DNA from: an uncultured Bacteroidota bacterium
Lineage (GTDB): Bacteria > Bacteroidota > Bacteroidia > Bacteroidales > P3
Assembly: GCA_902777005.1 (NCBI GenBank)
Contig: CACYSB010000001.1
Location: 1-64,000 of the forward strand
Direction: 5' to 3'
DNA length: 64,000 nucleotides
Within the stretch, counting starts at the first letter, position 1; each line of letters starts with the position of its first letter. Both the position numbers and the translations under genes were made by a program. The notes under the pieces were generated by a model. That model was not told the origin of the DNA. It searched no databases and saw nothing but the letters and a program-made list of their open reading frames with translations. Positions 47,503 to 56,078 of this stretch are shown here, in pieces.

Positions 47503-48848
47503 AGGCTGTAGCCTATATAGTTGTGTGGTGTCAGCTTCTTAAGGCGTTCCTTAACCTCGGGTGCCACCTCCAGCGTCTCCACGAAGCTCTCTATCGTCTC
47601 CGCTGTCACCTTCTCGTTGGTGCGCGTCAGCTGCTTCAGTGCCTCATAGGGGTTGGGGTAGCCCACACTGCGCAGTATTGTCTGTATGGCTTCTGCCACC
47701 ACGGCCCAGTTGTTCTCCAGGTCGCGGTAGAGGGCCTGCTCGTTGAGCAACAGCTTGCCAAGACCTTTTTCCAGCGATGCAATGGATATCATCGTGTGTG
47801 CTATCGGCACACCGATGTTGCGGCTCACCGTGCTGTCGGTCAGGTCGCGCTGCATGCGGCTCACTGGTAGCTTGTGGCTGAGGTGCTCAAATATAGCATT
47901 GGCCAGACCAAGGTTGCCTTCAGCGTTCTCGAAATCAATGGGGTTCACCTTGTGGGGCATGGCGCTCGAGCCTACCTCGCCGGCCTTGATCTTCTGCTTG
48001 AAGTACTCCATCGAGACGTATGTCCATACGTCGCGGCAGAGGTCTATCAGTATCACGTTGATGCGCTTGCAGGCGTCAAACCAGGCGGCCATCATGTCGT
48101 AGTTCTCAATCTGTGTAGTCAGCTGCTGGCGCTCCAGACCGAGACTCTCGGCCACGAAGCGGTTGCCGAACTGGCGCCAGTCCACCTCCGGGAAAGCGGC
48201 CAGGTGGGCGTTGAAATTGCCCGTGGCACCGCCGAACTTGGCAGTGAAAGGTATGTGCTCCAGCTCTTCAATCTGGCGGCGCAGGCGGTAGGCGAAGACA
48301 CCCCACTCCTTGCCCAGCGTAGTCGGCGAAGCGGGCTGGCCGTGGGTGTGCGCCAGCATGGGTATGTCCTTCCACTCTTGCGCTTTCTCATCGAGCAGGG
48401 CCAGCAGACGCTTATAGGCCGGCAGCAGCACCTCGTCGTGACACTCCTTCATGCTCAACGGCACGCTGGTGTTGTTGATGTCCTGCGAGGTAAGGCCGAA
48501 GTGGATGAACTCCTTGAGCTCCTGAAGCCCCATTTCGTCGAACTTCCCTTTCAGGAAGTACTCCACGGCCTTGACGTCGTGGTTGGTCACCTTCTCGATG
48601 TCCTTGATGGCCTGTGCGTCGGCATCGGTGAAGTTGCGGTAGATTTTGCGCAGCTCCTCGGCTTTGGCGGCCACGACGGCCAGCTGCGGGCGCAGGCCCT
48701 TGAGTTCGGCGGCCAGTGCGATGAAGTACTCCACCTCAACACGTACACGGTATTTTATCAAAGCCCCTTCCGAGAAGTAGGCTGCCAGTGGCTCGCATTT
48801 GCCACGGTAGCGCCCGTCGATGGGCGACACAGCGTTCAGACTGTTCAT
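47499..48848 (-). CDS. purB: Adenylosuccinate lyase
   Basis: 449 aa. Two steps of purine synthesis: SAICAR to AICAR, and adenylosuccinate to AMP. Fumarase/aspartase-superfamily signature GSSAMPHKVNPIDFENAEGN (about residues 287-306) with the catalytic Ser; other blocks are LTSQDINNTSVPLSMKE (about 112-128) and LAHTHGQPASPTTLGKEWGV (about 160-179). It ends at 47499, overlapping the ABC exporter by ATGA. Confidence 0.95.
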   Translation of the reverse strand: MNSLNAVSPIDGRYRGKCEPLAAYFSEGALIKYRVRVEVEYFIALAAELKGLRPQLAVVAAKAEELRKIYRNFTDADAQAIKDIEKVTNHDVKAVEYFLKGKFDEMGLQELKEFIHFGLTSQDINNTSVPLSMKECHDEVLLPAYKRLLALLDEKAQEWKDIPMLAHTHGQPASPTTLGKEWGVFAYRLRRQIEELEHIPFTAKFGGATGNFNAHLAAFPEVDWRQFGNRFVAESLGLERQQLTTQIENYDMMAAWFDACKRINVILIDLCRDVWTYVSMEYFKQKIKAGEVGSSAMPHKVNPIDFENAEGNLGLANAIFEHLSHKLPVSRMQRDLTDSTVSRNIGVPIAHTMISIASLEKGLGKLLLNEQALYRDLENNWAVVAEAIQTILRSVGYPNPYEALKQLTRTNEKVTAETIESFVETLEVAPEVKERLKKLTPHNYIGYSL

Positions 48849-48851
48849 TGC

Positions 48852-49589
48852 TTATAGCGTATTGTTCAAAAACTGGTATTTTTCCATCACTTTCTGCACC
48901 TTGCGGTTGTGCGTCAGGTCGCGCAAGGCCTGTGCGTACATGGTGTTGTGGGTGTCGGTGCCTATGAACTCCACCCATCCGCGCTCCAGCATCTCGAAGG
49001 CGCGCTGCTTGGCCTCTTCACCGTAGAAGCCGCCGAGCGACAGCGAGTTGATCTGGAAGTACACGCCTTGGTTCTTCAGCTGCTCCATGCGCATACCGTT
49101 GACGTTTAGGTATGGGTAGCGCTCCGGATGCGCCAATATCACTTCGTAGCCCTTCATCTGCAGGTCGAAGATCAGCTCATCGCTGCCCATCATCTGCTGG
49201 TGCAGCGAGAACTCAACGAGCACATATTTACCCCCAACCTTCAGGAACTTCGGGCTCTCAAGCCTTTTGGCGAAGCCGCTGTCTATGCGGTATTCGCCGC
49301 CGATGCCTACTAACTCTATCTCCACACCCTCGTCGGCAGCCTGCTTCTTGAGCTCCTCGTAGCGGCGCTTGATGTCCTCCTCGTCGTTGGGGAAGCGCGG
49401 GTGCTGGAAATGTGGTGTGATAATCACCTTGTTGTAGCCTACGGCCTTGAGGGTCTGCAGGCATTCGATGCTCTCCTCCACGCACTTGGAGCCATCATCG
49501 ACCTTAGGCACGAGGTGGCAGTGCATGTCCGTGCCCAGCGGCGCGAATATGGGGCGTGGTTCGTATTTCTTCTTGAAAAAGCTTAGCAT
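48852..49589 (-). CDS. PHP-family phosphatase, CpsB/YwqE-like
   Basis: 245 aa. Metal-dependent phosphatase fold: TDMHCHLVPKVDDGSK (about residues 20-35) is the HxH motif, VIITPHFQHPRFPND (about 55-69), LAHPERYPYL (about 150-159) and GTDTHN (about 210-215). The family removes phosphate from tyrosine kinases of capsule export (Wzc/BY-kinases), which regulates capsule synthesis. No BY-kinase gene is in this window. Confidence 0.85.
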   Translation of the reverse strand: MLSFFKKKYEPRPIFAPLGTDMHCHLVPKVDDGSKCVEESIECLQTLKAVGYNKVIITPHFQHPRFPNDEEDIKRRYEELKKQAADEGVEIELVGIGGEYRIDSGFAKRLESPKFLKVGGKYVLVEFSLHQQMMGSDELIFDLQMKGYEVILAHPERYPYLNVNGMRMEQLKNQGVYFQINSLSLGGFYGEEAKQRAFEMLERGWVEFIGTDTHNTMYAQALRDLTHNRKVQKVMEKYQFLNNTL

Positions 49590-49601
49590 ATCTTAGTGTG
49601 T

Positions 49602-50921
49602 TTAGATTCTCCTGATGTCGGCTCCAAGCTTGCGCAGACGCTCGTCGATGTGCTGGTAGCCGCGGTCTATCTGCTCGATGTTGTCTATGCGGCTCTTGCC
49701 TTCGGCGCTGAGGGCTGCTATGAGCAGCGCCACGCCGGCGCGTATGTCCGGCGAGGCCATGCGCACGCCGCGCAGCTTGTGCTCGCGGTCGAGGCCTATT
49801 ACCGTGGCACGGTGCGGGTCGCAGAGTATTATCTGCGCCCCCATGTCGATGAGCTTGTCCACGAAGAACAGGCGGCTCTCGAACATCTTCTGGTGTATCA
49901 GCACGCTGCCTTTGGCCTGTGTGGCCACCACGAGCGCAATGCTTATCAGGTCGGGCGTGAAGCCCGGCCACGGCGCATCGGCCACGGTCATTATCGAGCC
50001 GTCCATGAAGCGCTCTATCTCGTAGTGCTCCTGCGTCGGCACGTAGAGGTCGTCGCCTTTCTGCCACACCTCGATGCCCAGCCTACGGAACACCTGCGGT
50101 ATCAGTCCCAGGTGCTGCACCTGCGCGTTCTTGATGGTCAAGTCGCTTTGCGTCATGGCGGCCATGCCTATGAACGAGCCCACCTCGATCATGTCGGGCA
50201 GCATGCGGTGCGTGCAGCCGTGCAGCTCCTTCACACCGCGTATGGTCAGCAGGTTGCTCCCCACGCCGCTTATCTTGGCACCCATGCTGTTGAGCATGTT
50301 GCAGAGCTGGTAGACATAGGGCTCGCAGGCGGCGTTCATTATCGTCGTGGTGCCTTTGGCCATCACGGCGGCCATCACTATGTTGGCCGTGCCGGTGACC
50401 GAAGCCTCGTCAAGCAGCATGTAGCAGCCCTTCAATTGCTTCTTGGCCTTCACCATGTAGGCGCCGCGCTTGTACTCCACCTCGGCGCCGAGGCGTTCCA
50501 TGCCTATGAAGTGGGTGTCCAGACGGCGGCGGCCTATCTTGTCGCCACCCGGCTGCGGCACCACGGCCTGGCCGAAGCGCGCCAGCAGCGGTCCCACGAC
50601 CATTATGCTGCCCCTCAGCGTACCTGCCTGCTCGCGGTAGTCAGGGCTCGCCAGCACGTCGAGGTTCACCTGGTCGGCTTGGAACTCAAAGGCGCGGCCG
50701 CTCTCGCACAGGGCGCTGCGGTCTTCGCGCACGCTGACGCCCAGCAGCTTCAGCAGGTCGATGAGCTTGTTCACGTCGCGTATGTCGGGCACATGCTCTA
50801 TGCGCACCTTCTCGCCCGTCAGCAGCACGGCACAGAGCACCTGCAGGGCCTCGTTCTTGGCTCCCTGCGGCACTATCTCGCCTTTCAGCCTGCGCCCGCC
50901 GGTTATTTCAAAGCTTGCCAT
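49602..50921 (-). CDS. murA: UDP-N-acetylglucosamine 1-carboxyvinyltransferase, Asp active-site form
   Basis: 439 aa. First committed step of peptidoglycan synthesis, transferring enolpyruvate from PEP. Family motifs: GAKNEALQVLCAVLLTGE (about residues 20-37), GSIMVVGPLLARFGQAVVPQ (about 104-123). The position of the catalytic Cys (C115 in E. coli, in GGCxIG) is Asp here: PGGDKIGRRRLDTHF, Asp127. Such enzymes are active and resist fosfomycin. It ends 12 bp before the PHP phosphatase gene. Confidence 0.94.
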   Translation of the reverse strand: MASFEITGGRRLKGEIVPQGAKNEALQVLCAVLLTGEKVRIEHVPDIRDVNKLIDLLKLLGVSVREDRSALCESGRAFEFQADQVNLDVLASPDYREQAGTLRGSIMVVGPLLARFGQAVVPQPGGDKIGRRRLDTHFIGMERLGAEVEYKRGAYMVKAKKQLKGCYMLLDEASVTGTANIVMAAVMAKGTTTIMNAACEPYVYQLCNMLNSMGAKISGVGSNLLTIRGVKELHGCTHRMLPDMIEVGSFIGMAAMTQSDLTIKNAQVQHLGLIPQVFRRLGIEVWQKGDDLYVPTQEHYEIERFMDGSIMTVADAPWPGFTPDLISIALVVATQAKGSVLIHQKMFESRLFFVDKLIDMGAQIILCDPHRATVIGLDREHKLRGVRMASPDIRAGVALLIAALSAEGKSRIDNIEQIDRGYQHIDERLRKLGADIRRI

Positions 50922-51545
50922 CTATTTCTTCTTTTTCTTTTTCTTGCGTTTGGCATCGTTGGCCTCTTTCTTGGCGGCAGCTGCGGCCATGGCGTCGGTG
51001 TATTCCCTGGTGTCGTGGAACTGGAAACCTTCGGGCAGCTGCAGGCGTCCGCCGCTGAGCTCGCCGAGCTGTTCGGCAATCAGCGCGTCGTCCACCGTGT
51101 CGCGGTTCCACTGCAGGTACTGGCGCTTCATGGCGTGGGCTATCTGCTCCGTCAGCAGGCGCCGCTCGTCGCTCTCCGGCATCTCGGCCACAGCCTTCAC
51201 CATGTCCTCCAGCGCACGGCCGTAGTGGCGGTAGCGTATGCCGCCCTCGCGGTAGTGCAGCGGCTGCGGGTGCAGGTTCTCCACCTCCTCGCGGCTTATC
51301 TCGTATGGGCAGTCAACGTCGAGGTCATAGTTGGCCAGCATCATCAGGTGGTCCCAGAGGATGTGCTTGTAGTCGGCGCGTTCCTTTATCTTGGGGTTCA
51401 CATGGGCCATCACGTCGACGATGGTGCCCGCCATCGCCGTGCGTTCGTCGCGGTCGCTGATGGTCTTGCAGTAGTCAACCATCTTGGCCACGTGACGGCC
51501 GTAGTCGCTAATCTTCAGTTGTTCTCGTTGAGTGTTGTATTCCAT
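50922..51545 (-). CDS. DUF4290 family protein
   Basis: 207 aa, all-helical, soluble. Start MEYNTQREQLKISDYGRHVA and YKHILWDHLMMLANYDLDVD (about residues 59-78) match the Bacteroidetes family DUF4290. The C-terminus is a Lys-rich tail (KEANDAKRKKKKKKK). The gene abuts murA (stop and start adjacent), as is common for this family. Function unknown. Confidence 0.85.
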   Translation of the reverse strand: MEYNTQREQLKISDYGRHVAKMVDYCKTISDRDERTAMAGTIVDVMAHVNPKIKERADYKHILWDHLMMLANYDLDVDCPYEISREEVENLHPQPLHYREGGIRYRHYGRALEDMVKAVAEMPESDERRLLTEQIAHAMKRQYLQWNRDTVDDALIAEQLGELSGGRLQLPEGFQFHDTREYTDAMAAAAAKKEANDAKRKKKKKKK

Positions 51546-51573
51546 TCAGTGTTTGGTGTTCAGTGTATAGTTT

Positions 51574-52170
51574 TCAATAGGGCCACGGGCCGCCGTAGAT
51601 ATCCATGCCCGGCGTGCAGTGTCCGTTCCATCCGTAGCCATAGGGTGGGGGAGGCAAGGTGCCGTAACGGTCGTGTACAAAGTGGAACTCCATGCCTATC
51701 AGACTGTTGTCCGACAGTTTGTACTCCACGCCGCCGCTGATGGCGGTGGCCTCAATAGGCATTGCCCCGTCGAGCCACAACGGCTGTGCGTAGCCAGTCA
51801 CATGCATCACCGAGCCCCACAGCCACAGGCGGTCGTTGGGGTGATAGGTGGCGCTGACCCACATGGCTCCTGCCTTCGTGCCCTCGCGGCGCGGCGCCAA
51901 GCTCCGCTCCCGTCCGTGCAGCGTGTAGCCTCCCGCGGGCAACAGGCTGCCTGCCACGGCAAGACCGCCGCTGACCTTCAGCCGGTCGCTGAAGCGATAC
52001 GACACACTCGGCGCCACCCAGCCCAACGACTGGGTGCGGCCGAACCCTGTGGCCACTGTGGCACCCGTCGACATGTGGAAATCCCACCGCGAGGTGTCGC
52101 CCTCCTGGGCCTTGGCCAACAGCGTCATGCTCAACGCCAACAACAGTGCTATGTAAGCCTTTTTACTCAT
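51574..52170 (-). CDS. Hypothetical outer-membrane-type protein
   Basis: 198 aa from ATG 52170 (MSKKAYIALLLALSMTLLAK, a signal peptide ending AKAQ). The upstream part of the frame is not supported. Strand-rich segments (WDFHMSTGATVATGFGRTQS, VGAMWVSATYHPND-like, SLIGMEFHFVHDRYG) suggest a small beta-barrel or surface protein. First gene of the long minus operon. No family recognised. Confidence 0.65.
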   Translation of the reverse strand: MSKKAYIALLLALSMTLLAKAQEGDTSRWDFHMSTGATVATGFGRTQSLGWVAPSVSYRFSDRLKVSGGLAVAGSLLPAGGYTLHGRERSLAPRREGTKAGAMWVSATYHPNDRLWLWGSVMHVTGYAQPLWLDGAMPIEATAISGGVEYKLSDNSLIGMEFHFVHDRYGTLPPPPYGYGWNGHCTPGMDIYGGPWPY

Positions 52171-52212
52171 TACCCACACACATAACGCCCTCGCGCACGA
52201 AATTATTGTGTG

Positions 52213-52220
52213 CAAAGAAA
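52213..52220 (-). promoter_or_regulatory. Weak -7-like box before 51574-52170
   Basis: TTTCTTTG on the minus strand, 43 bases before ATG 52170; one mismatch to TAnnTTTG. Confidence 0.35.
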
Positions 52221-52249
52221 AAAACTATCTTTCCCCGCCGCCCGCTCTC

Positions 52250-52368
52250 CGCTATCGCTCCATCTGTTCTACTGTTGTTCTACCACTGTTCTACGGTATT
52301 TAATCGTTAAACAACCGGTGAACAACCGTAGAACAGTCGGAGCGACTACGGACCGGATACATACAGGG
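52250..52368 (+). repeat. Dispersed palindromic repeat, copy E
   Basis: Shares CGTTAAACAACCGGTGAACA exactly with copy A. A perfect 12-bp inverted repeat (CTGTTCTACGGT with ACCGTAGAACAG) lies around it. Between the divergent start regions of 51574-52170 and 52447-53193. Confidence 0.75.
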
Positions 52369-52392
52369 TAGGACTAATTGTTGCAAAATAAA

Positions 52393-52424
52393 TTTGGCCA
52401 CATTTGGAAAAACATGTATTTTTG
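52393..52424 (+). promoter_or_regulatory. Promoter of 52447-53193
   Basis: -33 TTTG at 52393-52396, 20-bp spacer, -7 TATTTTTG at 52417-52424. Confidence 0.65.
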
Positions 52425-52446
52425 CACCCACAAAACCTTAACGATT

Positions 52447-53193
52447 ATGAAACGTCTTTTATTGACATTGGCAATGATTGTGTGTGCCGCGCAGGTGCTT
52501 GTGGCACAGGATGTGATAGTGACGCGCCAGGCTGCGCGTATCGATGCCAAGATTCTTGAGGTGTCGGAGACTGAAGTCAAGTACAAGAAGACCAGCAACC
52601 CCGATGGACCGGTGTTCATCCTTTCAACTGACAATATAGCATCCATCCTCTATGCCAATGGTGAGGTACAAGTGTTTGAACAGCAACAGCCAAAGTCTGC
52701 CGGTGAAAATCCACAGAAATCTGTAAGCGACCGTAAGTTTGAGGATGGCGTGGTGCTGTTTCGTGAAGGCAGATATATTGTTGACAATAGGGCCGGAAGC
52801 ATCTATGAACCAGAAAATTTGAAAGATTTATTGGGTAAAGATGCCTATGGTAATTATTTGGATGCACAAGGTTCTTATGGAAGAGGAACAGCAATGATAA
52901 CTATAGGATGGTTGGGGACAATTATGGGTGTGATTTGTATTCTTGCAGGTAATGAAGAAAAAAAGGCTGATTTAGTATTATCAGGTTGGATTGTCGGTGG
53001 AGTTTGTGAGATATTTTTGCCAATAGGATATACTGTCCGTGGTATTGCTGCCGGCCGTATAAGTCGCATAGCCGAGGCATACAATGCAGATGCCTATCGT
53101 CAGCTAGGCATGGATATGACTGTTGTACCATCGATGCTCCTTGCATATGACGGTACCGTAGCCCCCGGTGTGGGCTTCTCGCTGAGGTTCTGA
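52447..53193 (+). CDS. Hypothetical secreted/membrane protein
   Basis: 248 aa from ATG 52447; the frame further up is promoter sequence. Signal peptide MKRLLLTLAMIVCAAQVLVA, then a beta-rich N-terminal domain (ILEVSETEVKYKKTSNPDGP, about residues 40-59), a low-complexity Gln/Pro linker, and two hydrophobic segments near 150-200 (ITIGWLGTIMGVICILAG, LVLSGWIVGGVCEIFLPIGY), so probably membrane-bound. Similar secreted proteins of unknown role occur in many Bacteroidetes. Stands alone. Confidence 0.7.
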   Translation: MKRLLLTLAMIVCAAQVLVAQDVIVTRQAARIDAKILEVSETEVKYKKTSNPDGPVFILSTDNIASILYANGEVQVFEQQQPKSAGENPQKSVSDRKFEDGVVLFREGRYIVDNRAGSIYEPENLKDLLGKDAYGNYLDAQGSYGRGTAMITIGWLGTIMGVICILAGNEEKKADLVLSGWIVGGVCEIFLPIGYTVRGIAAGRISRIAEAYNADAYRQLGMDMTVVPSMLLAYDGTVAPGVGFSLRF

Positions 53194-53258
53194 CGGGTGC
53201 TATAAATGAAAACCCCTATGGGGGGTATACGCTATAGACGTTTTCGTTCTACAATCAC

Positions 53259-53301
53259 CAATAATGGTTATTGCGCACCTGCGCGAATTGTTGTACTTTT
53301 G
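53259..53301 (+). promoter_or_regulatory. feoAB promoter with a palindrome at the -33 region
   Basis: -7 TACTTTTG at 53294-53301, 26 bases before ATG 53328. A 6-3-6 palindrome CAATAA-TGG-TTATTG at 53259-53273 covers the -33 position (TTG, 20-bp spacer) and could be an operator for an iron-responsive repressor; this is inference. Confidence 0.5.
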
Positions 53302-53327
53302 CAAGACGAAAATAAAGTACTACAGTT

Positions 53328-55829
53328 ATGCTACTATCTGAACTACAGACTGGTGAGCGCGCCGTGGTGGTGCGCGTATCGGGTCACGGGGCTTTCCGCA
53401 AGCGCATCATAGAGATGGGTTTCATCAAGGGTGTCACCGTTGAGGCCGTCCTCAACGCCCCGCTGAAGGACCCTATCAAGTACCGTATCATGAATTTCGA
53501 GGTGTCGTTGCGGCGCAACGATGCCCGCAAGGTGGAGGTGGTCAGCGAGAGCGAGGCCGAGAAGGAGATTGTGCACCACGACGACTACCGCCCCCTGGAG
53601 GCGCCGGACTGCGACGCCATGCACCACATCGCCGAGGAGCGCTCGAAGACCATCAACGTGGCCCTGGTGGGCAACCCCAACTGCGGCAAGACCAGTATAT
53701 TCAACATTGCGGCGCACGCCCACGAGCGCGTGGGAAACTATAGTGGTGTCACCGTCGACGAGAAGGTCGGCACCTTCACCCACGGCGGCTACACCTTCAA
53801 TCTGGTGGACCTACCGGGCACCTACAGCCTCAGCGCCTACTCGCCCGAGGAGCTTTACGTGCGCAAGCATATCATCGAGAAGTCGCCGGACATCATACTC
53901 AACGTGGTGGACGGCAGCAACCTGGAGCGCAACCTGTACCTGACGACGCAGCTGATAGACATGGACATCACCATGGTGATGGCGCTGAACATGTACGACG
54001 AGCTGCAGCGCAGCGGCGACCGGCTCGACATCGAGCAGCTGAGCACGCTGCTGGGCATGCCCATAGTGCCCACCACGGGTCGCAGCGGCGACGGTATCGA
54101 CCGTCTGTTCGACACAATCATTGGTATTTATGAATCTACTGTAGAGCCGTTTCATGAAACGGCTCATAGAAGCCCCGACACCGACAACGAGCCGTTTCAT
54201 GAAACGGCTCTACAGTACAGGCATATTCATGTCAACCATGGGCGGGAATTGGAAGGTTATATAGGTAAACTGCGCACTGAGCTTTACGAGCATGGCTTCA
54301 GCGACAGCCTCTCCACGCGTTTCCTGGCCATCAAGCTGTTGGAGAACGACCGCCAGCTGGAGCAGTATGTGCGGCAGCGCGACCCCGATGGCAGTGTGCT
54401 GAAGATGCGCGACGAGATTGCCGCGGAATATATGAAGAGCAACCGTCACACGGTGGACGATGCCGAGCATGTGCGTGAGGCCCATGCCGGTGAGGCTAAC
54501 CCTCACCAGGACATCGAGAGTGCCATCACCGACGCCAAATATGCCTTTGTGCGTGGCGCTCTGGCTGAGTGCTACGAGAAGAACGAGAAGAGCACCCTGC
54601 ACGCGAAGACCGACAAGATTGACGCCGTGGTCACTCACCGTTGGCTGGGCTACCCCGTATTCCTGGTGGTGATGTTCATCACTTTCTTCTGCACCTTCGC
54701 CATAGGGCAGTACCCCATGGACTGGCTGGAGGCGCTGTTCGGCTGGCTTGGCGAATGGGTAGGCGGCATGATTAGCGACGGGCCGCTTAAGAGCCTCATC
54801 TGCGACGGCATCATCGCCGGCGTGGGCTCGGTGCTGGTGTTCCTGCCCAACATACTGATATTGTATCTATTCATCTCCTTTATGGAGGACAGTGGCTATA
54901 TGGCCCGCGCGGCCTTCATCATGGATAAGCTGATGCACCGCATGGGGCTGCACGGCAAAAGCTTCATACCGATGATTATGGGCTTCGGCTGCAATGTGCC
55001 GGCCGTCATGGCCACGCGCACTATCGAAGACCGGCGGTCGAGGCTCCTCACCATGCTGGTGATACCTATGATGAGCTGCTCGGCGCGCATACCGGTGTAT
55101 GTGATACTGGTGAGCGCTTTCTTCAGCAAGTGGGCGGCCTTTGTGCTCATGGGGCTGTACCTGCTGGGCATGGTGATGGCGGTGCTGATGGCCAAGCTCT
55201 TCAGCCGCTTCTTCGTCAAGGGCGAGAGTCTGCCCTTCGTCATGGAGCTGCCGCCCTACCGCATGCCGACGGCCAAGGCCGTGCTGCGCCACACGTGGGA
55301 GAAAGGCAAGGAATACCTCAAGAAGATGGGTACCATAATCCTCGGCGCCAGCATCATAGTGTGGGCCTTGAGCTATTTCCCCACCAACGAGGACCGTCAG
55401 GTGCAGGCCGAGAACTCGTACATGGCCAAGATAGGCAAGACCATAGAGCCGGCGATGCGGCCCTGTGGCTTCGACTGGCGCCAGAGCGTGTCATTGCTGG
55501 CAGGCGTGGGAGCCAAGGAAGTGGTGGCATCGACCATGGCTGTGGTGTATGCCACAAGCAGCGACGAGGCCGAGATGCTGGAAGAGGACTTTGAGAGCGA
55601 GGAGAACGAGAGCCGCATCAGCGAACTGATACGCAGCAATATGACGCCGCTGAGCGCCATGTCTATGCTGCTGTTCATATTGTTATACATGCCGTGTGTG
55701 AGCACCATAGTGGCCATCAAGAACGAGAGCGGCAAGTGGAAGTGGGCCCTCTTCACCGTGGCCTACACCATAGGCCTGGCCTGGATAGTCAGCGCGCTGG
55801 TGTTCCAGATAGGCAGCTTGTTGATATGA
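53328..55829 (+). CDS. feoB: Fused FeoA-FeoB ferrous iron transporter
   Basis: 833 aa. FeoA-like SH3 domain at residues 1-75 (MLLSELQTGERAVVVRVSGH), then the FeoB G domain: G1 VALVGNPNCGKTSIFN (about 109-124), G3 LVDLPGTYSLSAYSPEE (about 155-171), G4-like ALNMYDE (about 220-226). The membrane part holds the Gate motifs GFGCNVPAVMATRT (about 547-560) and AGVGAKEVVASTMAVVYATS (about 725-744). Imports Fe(II) across the inner membrane. The linker after the G domain (about 272-300) carries an unusual palindromic insert at 54138-54216. Fusion of FeoA and FeoB is normal in Bacteroidetes. Confidence 0.95.
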   Translation: MLLSELQTGERAVVVRVSGHGAFRKRIIEMGFIKGVTVEAVLNAPLKDPIKYRIMNFEVSLRRNDARKVEVVSESEAEKEIVHHDDYRPLEAPDCDAMHHIAEERSKTINVALVGNPNCGKTSIFNIAAHAHERVGNYSGVTVDEKVGTFTHGGYTFNLVDLPGTYSLSAYSPEELYVRKHIIEKSPDIILNVVDGSNLERNLYLTTQLIDMDITMVMALNMYDELQRSGDRLDIEQLSTLLGMPIVPTTGRSGDGIDRLFDTIIGIYESTVEPFHETAHRSPDTDNEPFHETALQYRHIHVNHGRELEGYIGKLRTELYEHGFSDSLSTRFLAIKLLENDRQLEQYVRQRDPDGSVLKMRDEIAAEYMKSNRHTVDDAEHVREAHAGEANPHQDIESAITDAKYAFVRGALAECYEKNEKSTLHAKTDKIDAVVTHRWLGYPVFLVVMFITFFCTFAIGQYPMDWLEALFGWLGEWVGGMISDGPLKSLICDGIIAGVGSVLVFLPNILILYLFISFMEDSGYMARAAFIMDKLMHRMGLHGKSFIPMIMGFGCNVPAVMATRTIEDRRSRLLTMLVIPMMSCSARIPVYVILVSAFFSKWAAFVLMGLYLLGMVMAVLMAKLFSRFFVKGESLPFVMELPPYRMPTAKAVLRHTWEKGKEYLKKMGTIILGASIIVWALSYFPTNEDRQVQAENSYMAKIGKTIEPAMRPCGFDWRQSVSLLAGVGAKEVVASTMAVVYATSSDEAEMLEEDFESEENESRISELIRSNMTPLSAMSMLLFILLYMPCVSTIVAIKNESGKWKWALFTVAYTIGLAWIVSALVFQIGSLLI
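54138..54216. repeat. Palindrome pair inserted in the feoB coding sequence
   Basis: Perfect 28-bp inverted repeats at 54138-54165 and 54189-54216 with a 23-bp spacer. Each arm itself contains a perfect 22-bp palindrome (GAGCCGTTTCA with TGAAACGGCTC). It is translated in frame into a duplicated EPFHETA motif in the FeoB linker. Confidence 0.9.
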
Positions 55830-56017
55830 TGCAGACAATCATAGTAGGTGTAATTCTGGCGGCGACGCTCATCTTCGCCGTCCGCTGGGTGGTGCGCACC
55901 CTGAAGGGCAAAGGTGGCTGCGGTTGCGGCTGCCAGAACTGTCCCAGGGCGGGTGGGGGAGAGTGCCACTGCGCCGACAGGCTCCAACTACCCGACATTG
56001 ACCTTGACGACAAATGA
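55826..56017 (+). CDS. FeoB-associated Cys-rich membrane protein
   Basis: 63 aa (ATG at 55826 overlapping the feoB stop; ATG 55829 is an alternative). A membrane helix (residues 3-22, QTIIVGVILAATLIFAVRWV) is followed by KGGCGCGCQNC and HCAD, seven-Cys-like clusters typical of the FeoB-associated family (PF12669). It probably helps FeoB function or binds metal at the inner face. Terminator follows. Confidence 0.85.
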   Translation: MMQTIIVGVILAATLIFAVRWVVRTLKGKGGCGCGCQNCPRAGGGECHCADRLQLPDIDLDDK

Positions 56018-56025
56018 ACATAGTG

Positions 56026-56060
56026 ACGCAATATTCTGACGGATATTGCGTTTCTTTTTT
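56026..56060 (+). terminator. Terminator of feoAB operon
   Basis: Stem ACGCAATAT / ATATTGCGT (56026-56034 and 56043-56051), 8-nt loop, then TTCTTTTTT. Confidence 0.8.
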
Positions 56061-56078
56061 GTACATAAATAGAACATT

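Noticed and set aside
49596..51740. 714-aa open frame on the plus strand
   Set aside because: Antisense to murA and DUF4290, both clear; composition (His/Leu/Val-rich) is that of a shadow frame.
54138..54216. Two repeats in feoB as a mini CRISPR array
   Set aside because: The repeats are inverted, have one spacer and lie in a coding sequence; no cas genes.
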